DNA of 64,000 nt from CAZGXI01 sp964529715 (GCA_964529715.1 CAZGXI010000014.1:43423-107422); one strand, 5' to 3'. Shown: positions 7,987 through 18,644, counted from the first letter of the stretch. Program-made: numbers and translations. The notes: generated by a model from the letters alone, not told the origin.

Positions 7987-8553
7987 TTGGCTATCTCCAA
8001 AGAGCGCAAAAGCGAGCTGGTCCAGACTTATGTGGACCTGCTGAACCGCTCGCAGGGCGTGATCGTCACCGAGTATCGCGGCATGAACATGGCGCAGTTC
8101 AACGAACTGCGCGCCAAAATGCGCGAACTCGGCAGCACCTACATGGTGATCAAAAACACCCTGCTGCTGCTGGCCCTGAAGCAGGCCGGGCTGGCGATCT
8201 CGACAGACCTGCTTAACGGGCCGGTGGCGGTGGCGTTCGCGCATAACGATCTGGCAAAAACCGCGCAGGCCGTGCTGGATTACCGCAAGAACGTGGAGAT
8301 TTTCCGCGTCAAGGGCGCGCTGGCCGGCAGTTCGGTATTTCCAAACGAAGCCCAGATCGAGGCGCTGGCGACCCTGCCGCCGATTGAACAGATTCGCGGT
8401 GAAATCGTCGGCCTGATTATCGCCCCGGCAGCCAACCTGCTGTCGCTGCTGACCGCGCCCGCCCAAGACCTGGTCGGCGTGCTGGAAGCCGGCGCCAACC
8501 AACTGGTCGGCGTCGTTGCGGCCTATGCCAGCAAAACCGAAGCCGCTGCCTAG
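7987..8553 (+). CDS. rplJ: 50S ribosomal protein L10
   Basis: 188 residues, the base of the L7/L12 stalk on the large ribosomal subunit. The start is a TTG that lies 8 bases after a perfect GGAGG and begins M-AISKERKSELV, the usual L10 N-terminus; a longer frame starting at 7921 would read through the attenuator hairpin and is rejected. The family motif VTEYRGMNMAQFNELRAKMR is present and the C-terminal helix (LLTAPAQDLVGVLEAGANQL) would bind L7/L12 dimers. rplL follows after 69 bases. The genes rplK and rplA, often upstream, are not here, so the stalk genes form a separate unit. Confidence 0.96.
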   Translation: MAISKERKSELVQTYVDLLNRSQGVIVTEYRGMNMAQFNELRAKMRELGSTYMVIKNTLLLLALKQAGLAISTDLLNGPVAVAFAHNDLAKTAQAVLDYRKNVEIFRVKGALAGSSVFPNEAQIEALATLPPIEQIRGEIVGLIIAPAANLLSLLTAPAQDLVGVLEAGANQLVGVVAAYASKTEAAA

Positions 8554-8622
8554 CGGTCCGCATGATCTCTGTAAACCCGATAGATTTGTGAAACGATCTG
8601 ACCCCTGAAAGGAACAAACACC

Positions 8623-9021
8623 ATGGCTGACCTGGAAAAGCTCGTCGAAGAGCTTGGCAAACTCACCGTCGTCGAAGCGGCGCAGCTCAAGACCCTGCTG
8701 GAAGAGAAGTGGGGCGTCAAGGCCGCCGCCGGGATGCCCATGATGATGGGCGCGATGCCAATGGGCGCTGCTGCGCCTGCCGCCGCCGCCGCTGAGGAAG
8801 TCGAAGAAAAGACCGAGTTTGACGTGCTGCTCAAGGACGTCGGCCCCAAGAAGATCAACGTCATCAAGGCCGTGCGCTCCTTCACCAACCTGGGCCTGGC
8901 AGAAGCCAAGAGCCTGGTCGAGAGCGCGCCCTGCAAGGTGCTGGAGGCCGTCAGCAAGGAAGCCGCCGAAGATGCCAAAGGCAAACTGGAAGCCGAAGGC
9001 GCGGTGGTCGAGATCAAGTAA
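8623..9021 (+). CDS. rplL: 50S ribosomal protein L7/L12
   Basis: 132 residues, the stalk protein that recruits translation factors. An N-terminal dimerisation helix pair (LEKLVEELGKLTVVEAAQL) is followed by an Ala/Met-rich hinge (GMPMMMGAMPMGAAAPAAAA, about residues 38-57). The C-terminal domain contains EFDVLLKDVGPKKINVIKAV and GLAEAKSLVESAP, the standard factor-binding helices. The Met-rich hinge is longer than in E. coli. A ribosome site AAAGGA precedes the ATG, and a strong intrinsic terminator ends the operon 29 bases after the stop. Confidence 0.97.
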   Translation: MADLEKLVEELGKLTVVEAAQLKTLLEEKWGVKAAAGMPMMMGAMPMGAAAPAAAAAEEVEEKTEFDVLLKDVGPKKINVIKAVRSFTNLGLAEAKSLVESAPCKVLEAVSKEAAEDAKGKLEAEGAVVEIK

Positions 9022-9049
9022 CCCGCCCTCTATCTGCGGCGCGGGCTTA

Positions 9050-9082
9050 TCGGGGCGACCTGGGTGTCGCCCCGACGTTTTT
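9050..9082 (+). terminator. Intrinsic terminator of rplJ-rplL
   Basis: A 10-bp GC-rich stem (TCGGGGCGAC/GTCGCCCCGA) with a 6-base loop is followed by CG and then TTTTT. It lies just after rplL and before a convergent minus-strand gene. Confidence 0.85.
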
Positions 9083-9096
9083 CACAAAGGTGGCCC

Positions 9097-9396
9097 TTAG
9101 CTCAGCGCCGCCCCGCGCCGTTGCAGCGCCGCCTGCGCCCGTTCGCCCGTCAGCTTCAGCCCGTCGATGATGATCCCGTCGATGAGCGCCCCGGCCAGCT
9201 TGACGCCCTGCAGGTTGGCGCGCGACAGGTCTAGCCCGTCGAGGTTGGTGTTGCGCAGATCGGGCAACCAACGCGGGTCCTGCGCGCGGGCGCGGTTGAA
9301 CGACTCCACGCCGTGTTTTTCCAGCGCCTCAAGCAGGCTCTGTCCACGCCGCCAGGGACCGAACCCGGCCAGAGTCTTGAATTGTCGTGCCGACAT
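9097..9396 (-). CDS. Short pentapeptide-repeat protein
   Basis: 99 residues. The C-terminal half has about seven A/N-x-L-x-x type pentapeptides (NTNLDGLDLSRANLQGVKLA and on), enough for roughly one and a half turns of the right-handed quadrilateral beta helix of this family. The N-terminal half (RQFKTLAGFGPWRRGQSLLE) is helical and of unknown type. ATG 9396 has an AAGGTG ribosome site; the frame reads 20 residues further upstream into a heptad-repeat tract and that extension is rejected. The function is unknown. It follows the BtrH-like gene on the same strand. Confidence 0.65.
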   Translation of the reverse strand: MSARQFKTLAGFGPWRRGQSLLEALEKHGVESFNRARAQDPRWLPDLRNTNLDGLDLSRANLQGVKLAGALIDGIIIDGLKLTGERAQAALQRRGAALS

Positions 9397-9416
9397 CGCA
9401 CCTTCCCCCAATTGAG

Positions 9417-9470
9417 AACTGCGAACGTAACTCAGAACTCCAAACTCACCACTCAAAACTTAGAACTATT
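9417..9470. repeat. Degenerate 7-bp tandem repeat tract (AACTCNN)
   Basis: Six contiguous heptads from 9429 to 9470 (AACTCAG, AACTCCA, AACTCAC, CACTCAA, AACTTAG, AACTATT) plus a partial unit upstream. The tract fills the gap between two minus-strand genes and touches the stop codon of the upstream one. The reverse-complement type (GTTNNGA) recurs at 29384-29418. Confidence 0.7.
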
Positions 9471-10641
9471 ATAGCCCTGCCAGCGCCTTTTCGAGCAGAT
9501 GCGCGCCCTTTTGCTCGCCGTCCAAGAGACGGCCCGCCACCTGGACCGCGCCCTGCCGCCGGGCAGGGGTCTCGACCAGCAGAGCTGCGCCCCAGGGCGT
9601 CTCGATCACGCGGCCCAGGTCGCCCACACTGCTCCGAATGCGCGGGTCGGGCGCCAGGGCGTAAAGATAGGCTGCCGTTCCCTGGATGAGCAGGCGCAGG
9701 TCATCCAGGCAGCTGAGCGCGGCGCTGCGCTGTTCCCAGTTGCGAGAAGCCAGCGTGCGGGCTGTGTGCGCGTTGGCGCGGTACTGCGCGATCAAGTCGG
9801 CGGGCGCGTCGTTCCCCCACGATTCCAGGTACAGCGCCGCCAGCGTCCGATCCCAGGCCAGTTGCATCAACTGCGCGTCCAGCCGCCAGATGGTCGAGAA
9901 GGCGCTCAGGTCGGCCTGTCCCAGGTCCGAGGCCAGGGCTTCCAGCGCGGCCAGGCCTTGTGGCGCAGACCGGCCTGCCAGCGGCACGCGGGCGAACGCC
10001 TGTGCGCCGGGGTGAACTGGGTAGGGAATGGGTTCGCCCTGCGCCACCTGGAGTGCCAGTTCGAGCGCGACTCGACGGGATGTCCGCTCGTCCGGCGGAT
10101 CGTACAGCTCGCCGCGTATGACCAGCAGGGGGTAATCCACCCAGCCCGCCCCGCCCGTGATCGGGCCGTTCCAGTTCGCCGCATCCAGCTTGAAACTGCG
10201 GTAAGGTGCGCCTGCTCGCGGCGACCGTTCGGCCTGTCGGTAGAACAAGGTGTCGCTGGCCTCGTCGTAACCGGTGAGCAGGCAGAAGCCGTGATAGTCC
10301 GCGTCCGGCACAAAGCTGGTGAGCACGGGCCGCCCGACCTTCGCCTGCGCCTCGACCTGCCCGCGCACGTGGTCCGACGTGGCGTCAGGCACCCATTCTG
10401 CACGCAAGCCGCAGGCGGCAAAAGCCCGCGCCAGCGAGTCCCAGGGACGCAGGTCGCGCAGCGGCTCGAAGACGGGCGCGTCGTCGTAGACAAATTTGAA
10501 GGCGTCGCCGCCGACCCCGGCCAGTTCCGCCAGGCTGCGGTCGAGGCCGAGCGCCTTGAGCGCCGCCTGCGCCGCCAGAAAGGCCAGGTTGCCGGAATCG
10601 GGTTCGTGTTTGAAGGCGGGTACGTCCGGCACGGTGGGCAT
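9469..10641 (-). CDS. Hypothetical protein, possible BtrH-like N-terminal domain
   Basis: 390 residues, no signal peptide and no membrane helix. The first half has features of the BtrH/papain-like fold used by acyl-transfer and peptidase-like enzymes: a Gly/Asp-rich segment GGDAFKFVYDDAP, then YHGFCLLTGYDEASDTLFYR, in which a histidine stands before a beta strand as in cysteine-peptidase-like proteins. The N-terminal cysteine of true BtrH (CSAS) is not seen, so catalysis is doubtful. The second half is helical, with many Ala/Leu and WDRTLAALYLESW. I infer the family only weakly. It is followed by the pentapeptide gene and preceded by the GH2 gene on the same strand. Confidence 0.55.
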   Translation of the reverse strand: MPTVPDVPAFKHEPDSGNLAFLAAQAALKALGLDRSLAELAGVGGDAFKFVYDDAPVFEPLRDLRPWDSLARAFAACGLRAEWVPDATSDHVRGQVEAQAKVGRPVLTSFVPDADYHGFCLLTGYDEASDTLFYRQAERSPRAGAPYRSFKLDAANWNGPITGGAGWVDYPLLVIRGELYDPPDERTSRRVALELALQVAQGEPIPYPVHPGAQAFARVPLAGRSAPQGLAALEALASDLGQADLSAFSTIWRLDAQLMQLAWDRTLAALYLESWGNDAPADLIAQYRANAHTARTLASRNWEQRSAALSCLDDLRLLIQGTAAYLYALAPDPRIRSSVGDLGRVIETPWGAALLVETPARRQGAVQVAGRLLDGEQKGAHLLEKALAGL

Positions 10642-10727
10642 GGTCGTTTACTCCTGCAAAAGCTATCCTTTTTGACAAAAGATTCTCAGCACATCGAATG
10701 TGCGCTTGTGTACCATTTAAATCGTCC

Positions 10728-13394
10728 CTACTCACCCTCTTCCTTCAGCGCGTTGAGCAGATTCAGCAGCAGCCAGCGCCCGGCCAGGTTGAAGCGCAGC
10801 CCGGCGGGTTGATCGCCCAATCCGCCCTGGAAGCGCAGCGTCGAGGCGATCAGCCAGCCCCGCCCCACGCGCAGGTCGAGCAGGTAGTCGGTCAGGAAGA
10901 AGCGCCGCGCGTCCAGCCGCCGCAGCGCAGGCGTGATCTCGCTCACATCCGGCAGGACCGTGTTCAGCCGGTCCGTCTGGAAGGCCCAATCCGTCGCCAG
11001 CCCGTAGAACTGCATGTCTACAAACCCCGCGTGTGGGAAGGCGCTCATGGCCGGGTGATCGGCGACGATCTTGATCCCCTCGCGCCAGAAGGGCAGCGCC
11101 AGCGCCGGCAGCGGGCGATCTCCCTGCTGGAGCAGCAACGCCGCGCCGCCCCGCCGCAGATGCCCCAGTACCCCCTCGTCCAGCACGCTCGTCAGCAAAA
11201 TCGAGCTTTCTCCGACCCGCTTTTTGCCCGCCGCCGCCCACAGGTCGTCTAACCCGACCAGGACGCCCGCCGGGTCGCGCAGGGCCACCTCCTCCGGCCA
11301 GGCCGTCACTTCCGGGAAAATCCACAGGGACCAGCGATTGCTGACCTGCCGCCCGTCGCCCAGATCGAGGGTCGCTTCGACGCGGTAGGTGAGGGCCTTT
11401 TCCGTCCCCGGCGTCTGGAAAGCCATCCGCCCCACAACCTGCGGACGCCCGCCCGCCAGCGGGCCACTCACCGTCTGGCCGTCCCCGGCATAGGGTCGCC
11501 CGCTTTCGTCGAACACCTGCCAGGAAAGCCGCCCGCCCGGCAACGGCGCGCCGGCGTGCGACAGGATGATCTCGAACGACACGGGCCTGCCCGCCGGCAC
11601 ACAGTACGGCTCGAACGGGGCAGGCCGGTCGCCGCCACGAGTCCAGGTGCGCGCACGTCCGCGTCCTAGCAGCAGCACCGTGTCGGCGTTGAAGGCGCGG
11701 AACGCCTCCGGGGCGTACTTAGAGCGGTTCAGGTCATCAAACATACTGGACGAGGCCAGCGGCGTGTCGCGGATGCTGGTGACGACATAGCCGCCCATCC
11801 CGGCGCGCGCCCGGACCTTTTCCAGGATCGTCTTGCGCACGGCGAACGACTGCCGCCGCGACAGTTGCATCAGCGCCTGATCGTCCAGGCCGGTGTCCAC
11901 CTTCGCCATGCGCGCCCGCTGCTCCTGATAGGCGACGAAGTCCGTCGGGTGGAGCGGATTTTGCTCCGTCGCCCACCAGGGCAGTTCGCCGCCATAGTGC
12001 GCCGCGATCTCGTCTAGATCGCGGTAGTCGTCGGCGTCGCAGAACTCGCCAAAAATCCAGGGGCGCGGCGGCTTCCAATCGCGGCTGAAGTGATCGACCA
12101 GCGGATCGAAGAACTGAATATCGGCGTAGAAGTGGTAGTCGTTGAAATCGGCGAAGTCGAACGCGCCGCCGTAAGCCTCGCCGGAACCACTGTTATCGCA
12201 GAACAACACGCCGCCCACATGCTCGCGGGCGATGGCATCTAACTGCGCGACGAAAGCCGCGTCCACATTTTGCCCAAGCTCGCAGCCCAGGCTATAGATG
12301 ACCACCGAGGGATGGTGGTGCACGGCGGCCAGGATGTCGGCGTACTCGGTGGGGGCCTGTTGGCGCAGCCGGGGCGTCACCTGCGGCAACCACATGGGCA
12401 GTTCCAGCCACAGGAACATGCCCTCCTCGTCGGCGATCTCGAAGTAGCGCGGCGACGGCACGTAGAGACACAGCTTGACCATGTTGTAACCCAGCGCGCG
12501 CACACGGCGGAACTCGTCGCGGATGGCCTCGTCGCCCGGCGCGGGGCACAGCAGGTCAGGATACCAGCCCCAGTTCAGCACGCCCCGCAGGCAGACCGGC
12601 GCGCCGTTAAACAGGAGTTGGTCGCCCTGGCGCGTCAGGTTGCGAAAGCCGAAGATCCGCCGCACCGACGCCAGCAGGCCGCCTGCGCCTTCCAGTCGCA
12701 CTTCAATGCTGTACAGCGCCGGGCTGTCTGGACTCCAAAGCTGCGGGTTGGGAATGGTCAGGGCCGCCAGGATCATGTCGCCAGAAAGGGTCGGACGGCG
12801 GATCGCAACGGTGGCGCCGTCTGGCGCGCACACCTCGACGGCAATCGACGCGCCGACGCACTGATGCACCCTGGCCGCCACGCGGACCTCGCCCGTGTGC
12901 ACATCGGCGCGCAGGGCGATCTCGCTCAGGGCCGGGCGGTCGAAAGCCACCAGCCGCGCGCTCTGCCACACCCCGCCGAACATCAGGCACACATCCGGCA
13001 GAAAGCCCGCCAGCGACTCGCGCAAGGGGAATCGCTCGCCCTGTTTGTAGACGGTCAGGCGGATTTCGTTCTCCTGGCCAGGACGGAGAGCATGGCTCAC
13101 GTCCAGGGCAAAGGGCGACCACGAGCCGGTATGGCTGCCCACCGGGACGCCGTTTACTTCGACTTCAACGTGGTAGCTCACCGCGTCGAACTGAAGCTGC
13201 ACGATGCGCCCGGCCCATTCTGCCGGGATGCTCACCGTCCGGCGGTAAATGGCCGGTCCGTCAACGCGGCGGGGATAGCCCTGCGCCTCCCAGCAGCCGG
13301 GCGTCTGAATCGCGCCGTGCTGCCCGGCCAGTGAAAATTCCCAACTTCCATCCAGCAAAATCCGTTCCGCCAGGTCATTATGCCATTGATTCAT
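10728..13394 (-). CDS. Glycoside hydrolase family 2 protein (beta-galactosidase/glucuronidase type)
   Basis: 888 residues. A jelly-roll sugar-binding domain (about 20-170, with GCWEAQGYPRRVDGPAIYRR), an immunoglobulin-like domain (about 175-265), and a TIM barrel (about 270-560) follow in the GH2 order. FGFRNLTRQGDQLLFNGAPV is the family's junction into the barrel. The acid/base is expected in SLGCELG (E near 372, with Cys where most members have Asn) and the nucleophile in FGEFCD (E near 450). The C-terminal 330 residues are beta-rich domains, ending with a glutamine-amidotransferase-like segment. There is no signal peptide, so it acts in the cytoplasm on imported oligosaccharide. The substrate is uncertain. 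Confidence 0.9.
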   Translation of the reverse strand: MNQWHNDLAERILLDGSWEFSLAGQHGAIQTPGCWEAQGYPRRVDGPAIYRRTVSIPAEWAGRIVQLQFDAVSYHVEVEVNGVPVGSHTGSWSPFALDVSHALRPGQENEIRLTVYKQGERFPLRESLAGFLPDVCLMFGGVWQSARLVAFDRPALSEIALRADVHTGEVRVAARVHQCVGASIAVEVCAPDGATVAIRRPTLSGDMILAALTIPNPQLWSPDSPALYSIEVRLEGAGGLLASVRRIFGFRNLTRQGDQLLFNGAPVCLRGVLNWGWYPDLLCPAPGDEAIRDEFRRVRALGYNMVKLCLYVPSPRYFEIADEEGMFLWLELPMWLPQVTPRLRQQAPTEYADILAAVHHHPSVVIYSLGCELGQNVDAAFVAQLDAIAREHVGGVLFCDNSGSGEAYGGAFDFADFNDYHFYADIQFFDPLVDHFSRDWKPPRPWIFGEFCDADDYRDLDEIAAHYGGELPWWATEQNPLHPTDFVAYQEQRARMAKVDTGLDDQALMQLSRRQSFAVRKTILEKVRARAGMGGYVVTSIRDTPLASSSMFDDLNRSKYAPEAFRAFNADTVLLLGRGRARTWTRGGDRPAPFEPYCVPAGRPVSFEIILSHAGAPLPGGRLSWQVFDESGRPYAGDGQTVSGPLAGGRPQVVGRMAFQTPGTEKALTYRVEATLDLGDGRQVSNRWSLWIFPEVTAWPEEVALRDPAGVLVGLDDLWAAAGKKRVGESSILLTSVLDEGVLGHLRRGGAALLLQQGDRPLPALALPFWREGIKIVADHPAMSAFPHAGFVDMQFYGLATDWAFQTDRLNTVLPDVSEITPALRRLDARRFFLTDYLLDLRVGRGWLIASTLRFQGGLGDQPAGLRFNLAGRWLLLNLLNALKEEGE

Positions 13395-13531
13395 GGGGTG
13401 CCTCGAACACCAGGATTTTTCAAACAGGGTTTAAAATATACCGCTATTGTACCCACAGCGGTCCGTGCGTTCGAGGCCCACCGTCCAGCCGGTCTGGGAT
13501 GGGGGTGGCGCGTTGTGCGGGTATGCACGTC

Positions 13532-13582
13532 AGTCCACTGAAGTGGACTTTGCATCCGTAGCCGGGGACTGAAGTCCCCGGC
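13532..13582. repeat. Paired short palindromes, copy A of a dispersed family
   Basis: AGTCCACT-GA-AGTGGACT (8-bp arms) is followed by GCCGGGGACT-GA-AGTCCCCGGC (10-bp arms), both perfect with a 2-base centre, 11 bases apart. The reverse complement of the whole unit occurs at 21161-21211. It lies in the 253-base gap between the GH2 and zwf genes, which holds no gene. Confidence 0.85.
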
Positions 13583-13647
13583 GCTCAAGACCTGCACGCA
13601 CATTACGTCTATGTGGCAGGTTTTGCCCTGCTTTTTATCGCTGGTGG

Positions 13648-15093
<1,446 letters not shown>

Positions 15094-15147
15094 GAACCTA
15101 TCCGATCTATCAGGTGCTGGGAACTCAAGTTCTCGGCGCAGCAAGAA

Positions 15148-16059
15148 TTACTCTTCCTCCCGCCTGACCGCATGGCCGCCGAACTGGTTGCGCAGCGCAG
15201 CCAACAGCCTGGCGGCGTAGCTTTCGTCCTGGCGGCTGACAAAGCGCATCAGCAGCGAGAGTGTGATCACGGGGGCGGGCACGTCCTGGTCGATGGCCTC
15301 GGCCACCGTCCAGCGCCCTTCGCCCGAATCGGCCACCCAGCCCTTTAGCCCGGTGAGATTGGGATCATCCTTAAGGGCGGCGGCAGCCAGGTCCAGCAAC
15401 CAGGAACGGACCACACTTCCATAGCGCCAGATTTCCGCCACCTGATACAGGTCCAGGCCGAACTCCTGCTTGGCGCGCAGAATCTCGAACCCCTCGGCAT
15501 AAGCCTGCATCAGGCCGTACTCGATGCCGTTGTGCACCATCTTGACGAAATGGCCCGCGCCGCTCGGCCCGACATGGCCCCAGCCGCGCTCCGGCCCCGG
15601 CGCGAGCGTCTCGAAGATCGGACGCAGCCGGTCCACGCTTTCTTTCTCGCCGCCGATCATCAGACTGTAGCCTTCTGCCAGGCCCCAGATGCCGCCGCTG
15701 GTGCCTACGTCCACAAAGGATAGGCCGTGTTCCTTGAGCAGGGCGGCGCGGCGGATCGAGTCCTTGTAGTTGCTGTTGCCGCCGTCAATGACGCTATCGC
15801 CGGGGGCGAGCAGGCCGAGCAAGGTTTGGATCGTGCTCTCGGTCGGCTCGCCTGCCGGAACCATGATCCACACGGCGCGCGGTGGTGCCAGTTGTTTTAC
15901 CAACGCCGGGATCGAGTCGGCGGGCATGGCACCCGCAGCAGTGGCAGCCTGCACCGCCTGTGGGTTCGGGTCATAGACGACCAGCGTGTGCCCACCGTTG
16001 AGCAGGCGCGCCGTCATGTTGCCGCCCATCCGTCCCAGGCCGATCATGCCGAGTTTCAT
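15148..16059 (-). CDS. gnd: 6-Phosphogluconate dehydrogenase, short (GndA/YqeC) type
   Basis: 303 residues, the short form typical of Gram-positives and Chloroflexota rather than the 470-residue E. coli Gnd. It oxidatively decarboxylates 6-phosphogluconate to ribulose 5-phosphate. The coenzyme motif is MIGLGRMGGNM; GGNSNYKDS, the substrate motif DVGTSGGIWGLAEGYSLMIGG and HNGIEYGLMQAYAEG with the catalytic lysine just before (HFVKMVHNG) are all present. The short form is often NAD-preferring. A GAGGAG ribosome site precedes the ATG by 9 bases. It is co-transcribed with zwf. Confidence 0.95.
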   Translation of the reverse strand: MKLGMIGLGRMGGNMTARLLNGGHTLVVYDPNPQAVQAATAAGAMPADSIPALVKQLAPPRAVWIMVPAGEPTESTIQTLLGLLAPGDSVIDGGNSNYKDSIRRAALLKEHGLSFVDVGTSGGIWGLAEGYSLMIGGEKESVDRLRPIFETLAPGPERGWGHVGPSGAGHFVKMVHNGIEYGLMQAYAEGFEILRAKQEFGLDLYQVAEIWRYGSVVRSWLLDLAAAALKDDPNLTGLKGWVADSGEGRWTVAEAIDQDVPAPVITLSLLMRFVSRQDESYAARLLAALRNQFGGHAVRREEE

Positions 16060-16133
16060 CAGAAAACGCTCCTCGCAGGTCGTCGCACGCCCCGAAAGAG
16101 GCGCACGGCGGTATGAGAAACATTCGGGGATTA

Positions 16134-18644
16134 CTACCCGTCCAATGTCTCGCGGATCAGCTGCGCGATGGCACGCAGGCTGATCGGCTTCTGCAACCAG
16201 GGAATGCGCTCCCGTTCCAAAAAAGCCCTGATCTCCCCGGTCAGAGGATAACCGGTCATCAGGATCATCCGCACGCCCGGATGGGCGACCTTCAAAGCCT
16301 CATAAAGCGCCTGGCCACCCAACACCGGCATCACCAGGTCGCTCAGCACCAGATCAATAGCCTGAGATTGGCATACGGTCAATGCCTCCCGCCCGTCGCC
16401 AGCCATCAGGACCATGTAACCCAGGTCCTTGATCCCTGTAACCAGGGCATCTCGCGTCGAGATGTCATCCTCCACCACCAGGATGGTCTCGCCGGTACCG
16501 CTGAGCAGGTCGGTGGCATCCGATGCTTCGGCCAGCGGGGGGGTCTCTAACGCCGGGAAGTACAGTGTGAACTGCGTGCCTGCGCCGACCTGGCTGGAAA
16601 CGTCTATCCTGCCGCCGTGCTGACTGACGATTCCGTAGACCTGCGACAGGCCCAGGCCGGTCCCCTCGCCAGGACGCTTGGTGGTGAAAAACGGTTCGAA
16701 GATGCGCGGCAAAACGTCGGGAGGAATGCCCGTCCCGGTGTCGGCGACCATGATGCGGAGCCATGCGCCGGGCGTCAGGTCAGGGAACGGTGCCGATTCC
16801 CCGGCTTTGACGGTCAGGCGTGACACGGCGAACCGTAATTTTCCCCCGCCTGGCATGGCGTCCCGCGCGTTGAGCGCCAGGTTCATCAACACCTGCTGCA
16901 TCCGGGTGGGATCGGCGGCGATCAGATAGTCCGTCGCGTCATATTCCAGGGACAGGTCGATGTTCTCCGGCAGGATGCGCACCAGCAGGTTGACAAATTC
17001 CTTAAGGAACGGCAGCAATGGCAGAGTCCGTTTTTCCATGACCGACCAACGGCTGAAATCCAGGAGCTGACCGATCAGATCGGCGGCGCGGTGGGCCTGT
17101 TGCTGCACCGTTTGGGCGCGTTGCTGCCCTGCCGCCGAGAGCGCCGTCTCGCGGGCGAGCAGGTCGCTGTACAGGGTGATGGTCGCCATGATGTTGTTGA
17201 AGTCGTGGGCGATCCCGGCGGCCAACTGACCCACCACCGCCAGCCGTTCCTGAAGCTGAGCGCGCCGCTCCATCTGCTCGCGCTCGGTCACGTCGATGAT
17301 GATCCCGTGTAGATAAAGCGGCTCGCCATCCTCGCTGTAGACGGCCTCGCCTTTCTCGTACACCCAGTGGAGGCTGCCGTCGGCGTGGCAGACGCGGTAC
17401 TGGCGCTCGTACTGCTGTTGCTGCGCGATGGCCTCGGCCACCACCCGGCCCAACTCAGGCAAGTCCTCGGCAAAGACGATGTCGCCGTAATTCAGCCCGT
17501 CCTCGGTAAATTCGCTGGCCTGCCTACCGGTAAACGAAAAGATGCCGCTGTTGACGTAATGCATCTTCCAGGGGAAGTTGACCTCGCAGCGGTAAAAGGC
17601 GGCAGGCAGGGTTTCGACCAGGACGCGCAGTTCTTCCTGACTATCCCGCAAGGCGCGCTCGGCCTGTTTACGCGCGGTGATGTCCTCGAAGATCATGCCC
17701 AGGTAGGCCACATCGCCCGGCTTCTCGTAGACCGGAAACAGGACCAGGTGGCCATCAAAGATGGAGCCATCTTTGCGCCGCAGTCGGGCCTCGCCGGTCC
17801 AGCCGCCCGCCAGCGCCAGGGCGAAAGCCATTTCTGCCAGGGAGGCGCCATCCTCGCCAGCCCAAAGCGCGGCCTGTGCCAGGCCGGTCATTTCTTGCGC
17901 GGCCTGATCGTAACCGAACAGGGTGTAGCCGGCCCGGTTGACCACCGTCAGCCGCCCGGCGCGGTCGCATATGGCGATGCCGTTGACGGCGTTCTCCACC
18001 AGAGTCTTGAAGGTGGCGGCGTTCTCGGCATTCGCACGGGCCTCCTGCGCCAGGGCACGCGCCCGCCGCAGCGCCAGTTGGAACTGGTCGCTCAGGAACC
18101 ACACCGAGCCGGTGATTCCAACGATGGCCCCCACCGCAATGGAAACCCGGTTCAGGAAGGCCGTCTGGGCGGAGCGCAGCGCGACCAGCAGGCCCGCAGC
18201 GTGCGCCAGGCCCAGGCCGATGTAAAAGGCCAAGCAAAGCGCCAGGATCACGACCTGCCCCCGGCGGTCCTGGAGCGTCGCCGCAAGGACGATTGCCAGG
18301 GCGTACAGCAGCATGGCCGGAGCGTCTACGCCGCCGATGAAGTTGCCATAAACCGCTGCGGCGAAAAACAGCAGGGGAGGGATGTAACCGGCGATGCGCC
18401 AGCGCCCCCGCCGCGCCAGCCACCAGCCGACAATCAACACGACGCCCATCAACGCCAGCAGGACCGGCGTATCCAGGGGGAGCATCCCAAACGCGCAGGC
18501 AGCAAACGCGATCAGGGTAAAGCAGTGGACGAGGCCGCTCAGAACAACCAGGTTGACCTTCGTCATGTACTCGCGTCGGGCCTCATCTTCGTCGCTGGCG
18601 CGCGGCGCGGTCAGCGTATTCCAAAGACGCTGCGGGCGAGTCAT
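16134..18644 (-). CDS. Hybrid sensor histidine kinase with PAS domains and receiver
   Basis: 836 residues. Order: N-terminal membrane domain of about six helices (residues 25-195), two PAS/PAC domains (about 205-450), HisKA with LAAGIAHDFNN (phosphorylated His near 479), HATPase with NLALNARDAMP, DTGTGIPPDVLPRIFEPFF and GTGLGLSQVYG, and a receiver from about 710 with VVEDD, phospho-acceptor SDLVMP (Asp near 769), MTGYP and LQKPI. No output domain or phosphotransfer domain is attached and no response regulator gene is adjacent, so the target is unknown. ATG 18644 follows a GGAG site; a GTG 15 bases upstream is the alternative start. Confidence 0.92.
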   Translation of the reverse strand: MTRPQRLWNTLTAPRASDEDEARREYMTKVNLVVLSGLVHCFTLIAFAACAFGMLPLDTPVLLALMGVVLIVGWWLARRGRWRIAGYIPPLLFFAAAVYGNFIGGVDAPAMLLYALAIVLAATLQDRRGQVVILALCLAFYIGLGLAHAAGLLVALRSAQTAFLNRVSIAVGAIVGITGSVWFLSDQFQLALRRARALAQEARANAENAATFKTLVENAVNGIAICDRAGRLTVVNRAGYTLFGYDQAAQEMTGLAQAALWAGEDGASLAEMAFALALAGGWTGEARLRRKDGSIFDGHLVLFPVYEKPGDVAYLGMIFEDITARKQAERALRDSQEELRVLVETLPAAFYRCEVNFPWKMHYVNSGIFSFTGRQASEFTEDGLNYGDIVFAEDLPELGRVVAEAIAQQQQYERQYRVCHADGSLHWVYEKGEAVYSEDGEPLYLHGIIIDVTEREQMERRAQLQERLAVVGQLAAGIAHDFNNIMATITLYSDLLARETALSAAGQQRAQTVQQQAHRAADLIGQLLDFSRWSVMEKRTLPLLPFLKEFVNLLVRILPENIDLSLEYDATDYLIAADPTRMQQVLMNLALNARDAMPGGGKLRFAVSRLTVKAGESAPFPDLTPGAWLRIMVADTGTGIPPDVLPRIFEPFFTTKRPGEGTGLGLSQVYGIVSQHGGRIDVSSQVGAGTQFTLYFPALETPPLAEASDATDLLSGTGETILVVEDDISTRDALVTGIKDLGYMVLMAGDGREALTVCQSQAIDLVLSDLVMPVLGGQALYEALKVAHPGVRMILMTGYPLTGEIRAFLERERIPWLQKPISLRAIAQLIRETLDG

